Source: Pelecanus crispus
Lineage: Eukaryota > Chordata > Aves > Pelecaniformes > Pelecanidae
Direction of reading: 5' to 3'
Length of the DNA: 64,000 nt
Assembly: GCF_030463565.1 (NCBI RefSeq)
Contig: NC_134644.1
Coordinates: 155,416,191-155,480,190 of the forward strand
Shown here: positions 37,595 through 48,485 of the stretch, in pieces
Position numbering within the stretch: the stretch's first letter is position 1
How the letters are laid out: each line of letters starts with the position of its first letter
Translations under genes and position numbers: made by a program
The notes under the pieces: model-generated
Database searches by the model: none
What the model was told of the DNA's origin: nothing
The model's input: the letters and a program-made list of their open reading frames with translations, nothing else

Positions 37595-38545
37595 CTGGAT
37601 GAGGGGATTGAGTGCACCCTCAGTAAGTTTGCAGACGACACCAAACTGGGTGGGAGTGTCGATCTGCTGGAGGGTAGGATGGCCCTGCAGAGGGACCTGG
37701 ACAGGCTGGACCGATGGGCCGAGGCCAGCTGTATGAGGTTCAACAAGGCCAAGTGTCGGGTCCTGCACTTCAGGCAAAACAACCCCATGCAACACTACAG
37801 GCTTGGGGAAGAGTGGCTGGAAAGCTGCCTGGCCAAAAAGGACCTAGGGGTGTTTGTAGACAGCCGGCTGAACATGAGCCAGCAGTGTGCCCAGGTGGCC
37901 AAGAAGGCCAACAGCATCCTGGCTTGTATCAGGAATAGTGTGGCCAGCAGGAGCAGGGAGGTGATTGTTCCCCCGTACTAGGTGCTGGTGAGGCCGCACG
38001 TGGAATACTGTGTCCAGTTTTGGGCCCCTCAATACAAGAAAGACATTGAGGTGCTGGAGCGTGTCCAGAGAAGGGCAACAAGGCTGGTGAAGGGTCTGGA
38101 GCACAGGCCTTATGAGGAGCAGCTGAGGGAACTGGGGTTGTTTATGCTGCAGAAGAGGAGGCTGAGGGGAGACCTTATCGCTCTCTACAACTACCTGAAA
38201 GGAGGTTGTAGTGAGGTGAGTGTTGGTCTCTTCTCCCAAGTAGTTGGTGATAGGACGAGAGGAAATGGGATTAAGCTGCGCCAGGGGAGGTTTAGATTGG
38301 AAATTAGGAAAAATTTCTTTACGGAAAGGGTGGTCAAGAATTGGAACAGGCTGCCCAGAGAGGTGGTGGAGTCACCATCCCTGGAAGTGTTTAAAAAACG
38401 GGTAGACGTGGCACTCTGGGACATGGTTTAGTGTAGTCTACCCTTGATTGGCTTAGAGTAGACTTGGTAGTGTAGGTTAATGGTTGGACTGGATGATCTG
38501 AAAGGTCTTTTCCAACCTAAACAACTCTATGATTCTATGATTCTA
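37595..38545 (+). mobile_element. CR1 LINE 3' part, right arm of palindrome
   Basis: It continues the ORF2 broken at 36618. The expected next residues follow directly (ctggatgaggggattgagtg for [10 protein letters not shown]), and then the catalytic FADDTKLGG motif at about 37625. The remaining ORF2 C-terminus follows in two frames (37679-37981, with a tag stop at 37979, then 37982-38431). It ends with the CR1 3' tail and ctatgattctatgattc. Confidence 0.95.
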
Positions 38546-39868
38546 AGATTAGAAGTCCCATAGATTCTGAATAAAATGCCTGGAAAATTAAGCCAACAAT
38601 TTCCAGCTATTTTCTGCTGGATATCCCACTTGGCACTGCAAGGAAAATCTCCAAAAGCTTAAAAGTTGGTAGCAAACAAATGCTTTGAAGGAAATCTGTT
38701 CTGTGTGGTTTTAGCAAAGTAAAAAACAGATGATAATTTGGAAGTGGTTATCATGTATTAATTAGCGCAAAACCTCTTGATTTCCCCAAATCAGGAAAAA
38801 ATTGGGATCCACTAAATCCCAGTTCCATCAAATGTCCCAAAGTGTGACAGTTGCACATTTCAAAACACTTTTGTTGTTGTTTAAGAAGCATTGTATAGTT
38901 TGTAAGGGAGTACTCTAGTTGCCTGAGCAGTTGAAGCCAAATTTATTTCCACAGAAATCAGAAATTTCCTCTCACCTAGGACAGGTGCACATTGATCCAG
39001 GATTATAAAGAGAATATTACCCAGGGAGAACGTGCATGGAGAAATTTAACATCTGCTTAAAATTTTAGAAACTTTCACATGTCTAAGACTTGAAAACCAA
39101 TCTTATATTAAGAAAACCAGAATATTTCTTTTCTGAAACATTTCCAGTTGAAAACAGTAGAAACATTTCAAAACAGATGTGTGATAGCTCTTTGAATTTC
39201 CTAACCCAGTTGCCATTTGCTTCTCAGAAGGTGGATTTTGCTATCTATCTGCCTTAAAGTTAAATTTGTGCACAGCTGTCAGCTATTTGGCATGCTTCCC
39301 TGTCATCCAGCTCTGGAAGGTATTAGCAGTGCTTCCACTGTGTAGCTGCACCTCTATTGACAAATTTCTTCATAAAACTTTAATTTACCACCTAGCAATC
39401 TTATATTTTCTGAGATAGGCAGCATCACATCTTAACTTTGGAAGAAAAAACCCACACATTTTTAATAACTTTTGGCTTAAAATATATTCTGTTATCTGGC
39501 ACTATTATTTAGGACAAGCAGCTTCCCTGGTAGCTTGCTTTCAAGCTGGAATTTTTGTAACTAAATGTTGTCTGTTCTGTCCTCGAAGGGATTTCTCATC
39601 TTTTCCTTCACATTACACAAGGAAAGCAAAAACAATAGCCATAAACCAAAAATTATTAAGAGTTGTCATTCTTCTCTTTATAATAAGGATAGAAATATCT
39701 AATAAAAAGAGGACGCTTGCTTGGCTTTAGAACTGATATTGCACAACTGCTCTTCAACCTTAGATCCTTTCTGCTACGGTGCCTTTCAGGTGCCCTACGA
39801 ATACGATACATATGCTATGTTGCACTGCGATGGATGTGCTCGACCCCTTGACCAGACTGGCAGTGGTT
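38546..39868. other. Intergenic, no gene seen
   Basis: Unique AT-rich DNA; no recognisable exon or repeat. Confidence 0.5.
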
Positions 39869-40656
39869 TGATGTAGGGTCTGGAAAAAGTAAGGGCCTGA
39901 GCTGTACCCAGGCTGTGAACTCCTCTAATTTCAGTCTGTTCTCTGAAAACCTGCAAAGAAGCAGAGTGACACAGTGAGCACCAATGCATATGAGCTTGGA
40001 ACACTGATCGTGCGACTGACACATGAATAGCAGGTGGCTTTTCCAAGATTCATTTATCGAGGAACAAAGTTGTGGGTACAAGGACCCTCATGTGTACCTT
40101 TCCCATCGCATATAATTCCACTACAAGCCAACCACTTTATTCCGTAAATATGACAGCCTAAGTGAGCCTTCTTTGAGCTCCCCCTGCTAGGCAGCATGAT
40201 GCATGGCGGTGATCTCCCCTTTAGATGGAACACCTCTCAAGATTGGTCCTCGAGGCAGAGAGACCTTTTACCAACGACAGATCTTTGGTAAGTGACCGAT
40301 ATCACACATAACCTTGTAGTACGGTAACTGCGATTTTGTCTTGGTAACTTTGATTGCATGCTGAATTGATACTAATGAAACATTACATAAACTTTGTATG
40401 TACAATCCCTTGGACATAAACTGTTGACCAAGTCTGAGACTAAGGTTGGATCTAGCTGCACCTAAGCTCTGTCAGGAGTTTAAAAGCAAGGGAGTCTACT
40501 CTGAACCTTGCGACTCAATGCGAGGGTCCTCCTTACCCTTTTCTGTCCATGGTCTCTCTGTGAATCATTGTAACTCAAGTGTAACTCAATTTTCCTTTGT
40601 AAGTTTCTTCCATGCAGTAATTAATAGAGCGAACCTTGCCATCAAACTTTGTTACA
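39869..40656 (+). mobile_element. Probable LTR of a third retrovirus family
   Basis: A block unlike its flanks, with many CpGs (cgatatcac, cgcgacg-type sites, tgcgactcaatgcgagg). It ends in TTTGTTACA and is followed after AAT by TGGTGCAGTAGACAGGA (40660-40676), which has the form and position of a retroviral primer-binding site. The left end (TGATGTAGGGTCTGG) is a guess. If correct, a little internal leader remains and this is a truncated provirus end, not a clean solo LTR. No coding region was recognised. Confidence 0.4.
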
Positions 40657-40659
40657 AAT

Positions 40660-40676
40660 TGGTGCAGTAGACAGGA
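40660..40676 (+). other. Possible retroviral primer-binding site
   Basis: TGGTGCAGTAGACAGGA begins with TGG, as tRNA-complementary sites do, and lies three bases after the ...TTACA terminus of the probable LTR. I could not assign the tRNA. Confidence 0.35.
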
Positions 40677-43600
40677 TCCTAAATCAGGATTCATGACATG
40701 CACAGCAGTCACTTCACCCACCACTGAAGTGTAGGTACCTTGGTGGTGGCTGTGGCAGGAGTTTGGGACCATGCAGCTGCACTTTCTGACAGTAGCAAGC
40801 TCTGATCAACAGAGCTTGATCCCATGATCTGCAGCCCTGCTGTTACAGTATGAAACTGATGCTTGCAAGTGTCCCCAGGGTGCTGGTCCCTATGTTTTGT
40901 GTAGCCATCAGGAGCTGCAGCCCTGATGCACATCCCCGGGCAGCAGCTGGGTGCTGGCTCCCTGGGGACCACTGGCTCAGGAGGTGGAGGGCTGAGGTGG
41001 CCAGCCTGGGCTCCCTGGGTTTCTCCCAAGCAGCAGGGCACTGCAGGAGGGGCAAGACCTGCCCCTGAGAACAGGCTTACAGACAGCAGGACTAGCACCA
41101 TGTGGGTACCGGCTTCATTATTGCATTCCTTCACAGGTCGGAATAAATGCACAGGAGTGATGTGAGATTAGGATTTCAAGCCACAGTGCAAGTTTTGTTT
41201 GTCATGGTGACCGACCTTGTACTGGATGCTGGAGAAATAGTCCTGAACATTTTCCTGTCATCTCTGGATGTGTTAAGACAGCTTTGTGATTTGCAATTGA
41301 TTCTTTGTGAATTGCAAGCAACTCCTATGCACGAGGCCAAAACCACATTCGCCAGGCAGGGTGGAGATGCATGGAGAAGGAGATCTCCAGAAAAGACCAG
41401 ATTTAAAGCAGTTTGATGCATCATCCAAGACCTTAAGGGGAAAGCAGACAATATCCAGAACGGAAGTGACAGAAAACAGAACTTATGAGCAGCCGGGAAG
41501 TTAAAAAAAAAAAAAAATCAACAACAGGCAGCTGGGTCAGGATCTGAAAAGGCAGAGGTTTAATTCATTTCAGACCTAGATAATTAGCTAGATTTTTAGC
41601 CATTATAATTTAGAGTGTAATTTGTGATGTCTTCCTGTCATCATCGCTGAAAGCGAGCCTGAACAAAACCACTCTCATACTCAGTACACAAAGGCAAGCT
41701 ATCTAAACGAACAAGGAGTGCTTGGGTGCTTCAGTGTGCATTTTCCTCTTCATTATATTTAGCCCAGCACTAATCAAAGCAGAGGTACTCTTGTTTTCTA
41801 GTCCTTATCTAGTCTGAAAATTCTCTTGCATTTCAGATATGTCAGCATATACAGAGGGGGGACAGAGTTACATCTATATGATGGTGCTTCTGTCCATGTA
41901 AGTTATTCCCCTTTTCATCCTCAGTGTTACAGAGCGCATGGGTGTCCTTGCCCAGCTACGCTGGCTCCCATATGTGCTCCAACACATGGGCACAAAAAGT
42001 GTGTTTCACACAGGGAGACCCACCTCCCAGGCTAGACTGGGCCTCAGGATAATTTATCAAATGTTGAGTTTCTAAGATTTCCACATTACAGGCTGATATT
42101 CAAGGCCAGTTATAGCTAATATGCATCCTCATGCTTTTTAAAATTCTCCTCCACTATAAATCCATATTGTTCAACATCCTGGTATCCTTTCCATCGTCAT
42201 GAACTTTCATGCTGTCTCTGTAATTCAGTCACACTCAGGACTGGGCACAGACTGTGACCCTTTGTTTTTAAGTACTTGAAACACTCTTGGAAACAAATTG
42301 TTCCACAGGTATTAAAGGTATTTCAGGAAATTCCTGATATTGGGGTGAAAGACAAATAGCTCTGACTGATGCCTTTGCCTCCAATGTCATATTCCTAGGA
42401 TTTCTTTCCTCTTCCCAGCAGCTTATTTTAGTGAAATTTCTAGAAATCTTCTTTTATGGAGTTCTTCATGTCTCTGTTGAACCGGGTACAAATCAGTCAA
42501 CACAGATAACCAGGCAAAAAGTAAACTAACTTTTCATTCAGCAAGAATGTACATTTTTAAATTTAGCTGAGAGCATAATCAAGCTGAGAGCATCTTCTAT
42601 GCTTAAAGAATATTTATCTCCCAAAAATTCAATGAGCAACAATAGCAAATGGTACTTGAAAGCCATGTCATATCGAAGGATCAAAGATTTCTCTCATAGA
42701 CAATGAATGGCTAGTGTGCAACACGCTAGGTATAGTCTTTGTGTCACTGAGCACACCACAGAAAACATGTCAATTTTCTTTTGGGGATAAAAAGATGAAA
42801 AAAGGAGAGAGAGAATAAACCAGGTTTTTAAGATCCATCTTTTTTGATGTGGCAATACAAAAAACTGCCAACTTGAGCCTTTTCAAAAGTCACAGAAAGA
42901 GGAGTAATAGATTTTATTCCTACAGATGTGATACTTCTACAACATACAAGATCTTTCTTTTGTGCTTCTTCTCAGGCTTGGATTGATCTTTTTTCCCTTC
43001 TCCCCTCAGGTCCTTCTAGTACCCCACTGCAGGTGCAAAGCTCCCCAGGCAGACAAAGCTATTTGGATGAATACTGAGCTGAAAGCAAGCTCTCCTGAGT
43101 TGTTTTGCTGCCAGTAAAGGCACAGGCAAACCAAAAAAATTATATCTCAGTTTTGACTGCCTTCGGTATTTTGTTTTGCTCTGGCAGCAGAAAAGGCAAA
43201 TTCTCTCCTACCAGAGATTACCCCTCTGAATGAACCCACACCTGCTGGTCTCTGGGTGAGGGTGTCAGAGGGCAGGATGGAGCTGGGAGGGAAGTCTCTG
43301 GCTCCACAGCAAGCAGCAGCAGGGATGGGTCAGATCCATACATGGAGCCCAACACACTGAAGAAAAGAGCTTTCCAGAAGAACTGCATTTTAAGCTTTCA
43401 AACTGAATGCAAAAAAAATTCTAAAAGCACCATTCAACTGATCTCACAGCAGACCTTAGCTGAGAGCTTTTAGGGCTTTCTAGGTGAACACCACCATCTC
43501 TTTTCAGCTGCTTAACTGAGGAGCAATCATAAAGAAATACCTAAATCCAAATCCCAAAAGGAGAGCCAGGTGGGATGGAGGGTCTTCAACCCCCATTCAC

Positions 43601-45021
43601 GGCATGAAGTTTAATATGTCTTCAGTTACAGTGGGGTTGGGTATTCTCCACAAGAACAACTGCTTCACTAGGAAATGTTTAATACTGTAAATCAAATGCC
43701 TTTTAAAATGGAATTTACTGAGAAAGCAAACCACTAATTTACTTCTCATGGCATTTGTCAAACAGCCCTTCCTCTTTCTGTCATATATGGCTACAGTGAT
43801 GAACTCCAGAGCTCACCTGTTAATGATACTGGCCTATAGGCAGTTCCTCAGCTCTCCTTTTGCCTTATCCTAGAAAGACTAATTCTGACTGTAAATGAGT
43901 AAGTCTGAATCCTTTCCAGGAAAGAGAAATCTTAGCAGCTGCAAAGTGCCATAATCTGGCACAAAACCCTGTGCCAGGTGTGTCTGAGCCAGCATATGTC
44001 AGGGAAAAGGCAACTCATACCTCCATTTCCCCAGCTGACTCACTAGTACCTAGGCATTGCTCAGCTCAGTCAATGCCAGAGCAACCTGAAACCCGGCAAA
44101 GTTTAGCATTTCCCCTCGGGATCAGTTCGTAATTCTGTGTCAATAGTGTCTGAGCCCAAGAGAAAATCCAGCCCAATACAATTTAGCATGAGAGGTGGCC
44201 CAACAGGTCCCTCCTCTCCACCCATGCCACCAGAGAAAACTTGTCACAGTTCCACATACCTGTGTTTAAAACCTAAAAACAAGAGAAGAAAAAAGCAAAC
44301 TCTGCCAAGTTAGACACCAATTTCTTATTTATCAGCAAGCACCATAAATAAGTGGCTCTGCATAAACAGCAACTAATAAATCCTCTAGTTTAAACAGCTA
44401 GTTGGCAAAACTAGAATGTTGTGTAAAGCTGTAATTCATCCTACATATTAATCCTCAATAAGTGGTAGCTAAGTCATTTCTATTTGTATATAGAGCTAAG
44501 CGTACAGAGTACATTAGAAAGATATGGATCCCAAATAGCTCATGATGTGAAGGCCTGAACTTGCCAATACTTACTTTCTGGCATGCAAGTAAAAACCAGA
44601 AAAAAGCCCTAGCAGCAAAAAGAAATGAGATCCACATGGAGAGTATGAATTGAAGCAAGTAGTTGATGATTTATGTCATATCCTTACCAGAAACTGTTTT
44701 CTACCCATATTGGATCTTGACCTATGTTTTCACACTGCTAACCTGAAGATTTCTAATGGACTTTGAGTCTTTACCATTTGCTGTGGAGATCACTGGGTTA
44801 TTAAGCTCCTGGGCTTCCAGGTCAGCAAGGTAGTTCAAAAAATTAAGCTGGCTAGTAATGCCATGGGCAGAAAAATTAAGGTTGAGGTCTTCACAGCAGC
44901 AACAAAGAACCTCTTTCAGCACCCTTACTCCCATTTAAATTTTTGTTGACTGACCAAAGCTCCTTGAATTTTGAGGACATCACATCTTAATTGTGTCTTT
45001 TTTTCCCCTGACTTGCTGCAG
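40677..45021. other. Intergenic, no gene seen
   Basis: Mostly unique DNA. A GC-richer segment at 40840-41100 gives overlapping frames on both strands, none recognised. A poly-A run lies at 41504-41517. No repeats of the families listed here. Confidence 0.5.
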
Positions 45022-45315
45022 TCCCTGTTTGATGATTTACAAGAAGCGGCTGCCTTTGAGGTGGAGCCAGACTCATCCCTCTCTCTTGATTACAGTAAAA
45101 TTCAGAACTCAGTACAGAACCATGCTGTGACTCTCAGCCTGACTAGTAACTCCTCAGCTGTCAATGCACATTACCAAGCAGCTGGAATGACACCAAAAAA
45201 AAAAAAAAAAAAACCGAACAAAAAACAAGCAGCTGTCTGCTGGCTAGCCCTTAACCAGGAGATGGCATCTGGACAGAGTGGCCACAGAGTATGTTTTTGC
45301 AGACAGGACAACTAA
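45022..45315 (+). other. Exon-like ORF of unknown identity
   Basis: A strong splice acceptor (pyrimidine tract, ctgac branch-point-like sequence, then ttgctgcag ending at 45021) is followed by an open frame to TAA at 45313-45315. Its first part reads SLFDDLQEAAAFEVEPDSSL, acidic and Ser-rich in an exon-like way. After about 60 residues the frame passes through a 19-base poly-A (45195-45213), giving poly-lysine, so any real coding part probably ends or breaks there. I do not recognise the family. It could be a last exon, a lineage-specific non-coding exon, a pseudo-exon or chance. Confidence 0.2.
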
Positions 45316-48032
45316 GAACTCAATGCAAAAGAATACAGATAAAGAGGGAAGTCATGATGGATAGCACAGCTGTTTCATCTGCAGATAAATGCATCCCATA
45401 TCCACTCCCCAAGAGAGAAAAGAAAAAATTAAAATTCCAGATGATGTGCATGTGTAAAAAAGTGCTTGTGAACACAAGTTATCGACAATCACATCAGCAA
45501 TGGGTTGGAGCAATGGGTTCAGACTAGAACCCATTATTCACATGGATGTCTTCTGCTTTTTCAGGTCTGTAGGGTACTAGAGGTACTAGATAATGCCTCA
45601 ACCAACAGGATTTGCCTTAGTAAACATAGACTTCTTGAAACTAATGCTGGTCTTGAGCATCAGAGATGTAGGGACATTTAGGGAGATTCTCTGCAATATG
45701 ACCAAAAGAAGGTGCTTCACAATTATCTGAAGCAGTAGATGCTTAGGCACTTGAAGTACCTGACTGTATAGCCTTTATCGGCCAAATCAAGCTATTCTTT
45801 CTCGGCCTGTAGTGAAGGGGGAAAGGAAATAACATATTAGAATATACAGTCAGTGTGTGTTCAATAACAACAGCAAGCAGAACCAGCAGACTGCTACTGA
45901 TACACATGAGTTAATCTAGATTTCGAACCAGATGGACATCTCCATGATCTCATTTAGGCAACAGACCTTCTAAGTTTGCAATAGGCTATAGCATGGTCAG
46001 AGTTCTGGCTTGCAATTGGAGATTTTCTGGAGGCCAAGACATTTGAATTTATACTAAAAGCAGAACAAAATTTTACACGGGAAGTCAGATTCCATAAAGG
46101 TGGTACAATAAAAATGAGTAAGCTTGAAAAAAGTCTTGACAATTTCTGCGTCAGAGAATGATGTTTCAACAACAATACACAAGGAAATGAAAAGAAAATA
46201 AATAGGTAATTATGATGAGAATCATAGAGAAAGGAAAGAAAGAGGAAAGAGCACTGAAAGAGAAGATAACTCTAAATTACCCTTTAACATAGGGTCCCTG
46301 TGGTAAGAGCCCAGACAAATTCCGATGACTCCAGTGTCATACCAACAGGGCAAGACCACTCATTATCTGTCAAGTCATGCTCCTGGACACATTGTGTGTT
46401 TGGGCTGCCGAGGTAACAGAATGAAAAGGGGTGATCTGGGTTAGAAGAGCAATGTATGTAAAATCTAACAACTGGCAGCTCCCAAAGCACGTGAGACAAA
46501 GCCTCCCACTGACGGCAGCAGAACGCCAGCTGGTACGGGGTATTACACACATATAGCTTAACTGCTATTAATAGCTTTAACAAAAGCTGCTTAACTGCAC
46601 CTTTTTCGCATTAAGAAGTTAGCATGCATTCCTACGGCAAAGCTTTACTCATTCCTGCCACTGCACAGAACACCAGCCCCAATGGACCTACAGCTTAACA
46701 CAACAAACCCTCGGCCTTTTGCTCCCTTCCCGTGCATTTTGGGAGTACAGTCGCATCAGTAGCTCTGTTGGGGTTGTTCACTGGGGGCAAGATTCTGGCC
46801 ACAGTTCTTCAAGTGAAAACATTTCCTCCTAGAAGATAAAAATAAGACTTATGGAAAACAATCCAACAAACCCGTGTAAAAATGCTCACCAATTTAATGT
46901 TCTGGTGCCCGGTTTTAATGCAAACACAGAGCAAACTTAGAAGTAGTAACAAAAGGTGAAGAACCATTCCAGAGCTTCACCGAAAATGGGAAAAGAGGTT
47001 AAAGAAAAAATGGAGGAACATGTGGATAAAACATGCATTTCTTTTTTAAGATCCTCCTGCACGTTAAGTTAAATCAGCTATGAATTATAAAATATAAGCT
47101 ATATAGTAAAGCAATTAAAAATACAAACTTCTTGTCAGCATATTGTTGTGTTGAAATACAGAGTTTTCTCTGCAGAGGGATCAAAGAACCCTATTGCCAT
47201 GAATTCCCAGCAGCCAGGGTTATTCCTTTGTTAGAAAAGAAACACAGGAATGCTCAGACAGGACACTTTCAGTTGCTTCACTCAGGTTTACTTTCTTGAT
47301 GAGGGATATTGATAGAGACTGATAAATGGGGCTGATAAATGGCAGGCTGAGTTTTGTTTTCAGAGGTACGATGGGAGCTGCTTGGCAGGAGGTGGCTCTG
47401 TGTTTGCTTCCAAGCTGGGTGCCAGCCCTGAGAGAGCCCTGCGAGGCAGCGCGGGGCCAGGACAAGCCTCCGCAGCGTCCCGCCGCGCGTTCAGCTAGAC
47501 CAACATCGGTTCTCCCACGCTACCTGTGGAAAATAATTTCACTGATATCTCATCAGTACGTTTACTGAAGCTGTTTGTTTGGGTTACTGGAGACGCTGAA
47601 TGCTGCTGGTTGTCAGTTAATTTTATTTAACTAAAATCTGATTATATTTCCTTATAAGTTTAGTGATAGTACTCTCACATGAATATCATGTGATTTTTAA
47701 TATTCCTTCAGAGTAAATCTAAATTTCTGGTGAGCAGAAATCCTGTAGAAATAAAGATCCTGTAACTTCAGACTTCATGGGCCAGGGTCACCTATTTCAG
47801 GGGTTTAAAAGTTATCTTTTGTCACTGACCTTGTGCTCAACCACTGTACCAGAGACCACACAGCGTTGATCTTTCTGCAGGGCTTGCTCCAGGCCCTGGT
47901 TTTCCAGGGGAATAGAGACCCATGACCTGAGGAAGTTGCCTTCACTGTTTGCTCTTTGCAATGAAGGGCCAGCTGTGGGCTGTGCTCCTGCCATTACTCT
48001 TTATCACAGTTCATCCACTAATGCCTTCTACA
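45316..48032. other. Intergenic, no gene seen; small CpG cluster
   Basis: Unique DNA. A short CpG-dense segment lies at about 47440-47495 (gcgcggggcc, cgccgcgcg). A near-tandem ctgataaatgg duplication lies at about 47318-47341. The frame over the CpG cluster (80 codons) has no recognisable content. Confidence 0.45.
47440..47495. promoter_or_regulatory. Short CpG-dense segment
   Basis: About nine CpGs in 56 bases in a region otherwise nearly free of CpG. This could be a small unmethylated regulatory element. It is too short to be called a CpG island. Confidence 0.25.
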
Positions 48033-48390
48033 TGATTGGGTATTAGGAAAAAATTCTTCACAGAAAGAGTGGTCAAGTATTGGAGCAGGCTGCCCAGAGA
48101 GGTGGTGGGGTCCCCATCGCTGGAGGTGTTCAAAAAACGGGCAGACGTGGCACTTTGGGGCATGGTTTAGTGGGCATGGTGGTGTTGGGTTGATGGTTGG
48201 ACTGATGATCTTAGAGGTCCTTTCCAACCTTAGTGATTCCTAGTTTTTACTTTCATTAAAAAATAATCCAGCCACCAAGCCAGGAAACACGAAATTACTA
48301 CTCGCCCCTTAACTGGTTTAGTGGTGGACGTGGCAGTGTTAGGTTAATGGTTGGACTGGATGATCTTAAAGGTCTTTTCCAACCTAAACA
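48033..48390 (+). mobile_element. CR1 LINE with duplicated 3' tail, copy B
   Basis: It starts in ORF2 at the [24 protein letters not shown] segment. The first 3' tail ends TTAGTGATTCCTAG at about 48242. The spacer contains CCAGCCACCAAGCCAGGAAA, and the second tail (TTAGGTTAATGGTTGGACTG to CCAACCTAAAC) ends at 48390. The terminal repeats have become the (ATTCT)n array that follows. Confidence 0.9.
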
Positions 48391-48485
48391 ATTCTATTCT
48401 ATTCTATTCTATTCTATTCTATTCTATTCTATTCTATTCTATTCTATTCTATTCTATTCTATTCTATTCTATTCTATTCTATTCT
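48391..48485. repeat. (ATTCT)19 pentanucleotide array
   Basis: Nineteen perfect ATTCT units (95 bases) follow directly on a CR1 3' end, in place of the usual ATTCTATG octamers. The array is free of interruptions. Confidence 0.98.

Noticed and set aside
48391..48485. Regular repeat array considered as CRISPR-like
   Set aside because: It has no spacers; it is a simple pentanucleotide microsatellite at a CR1 end in a vertebrate genome.
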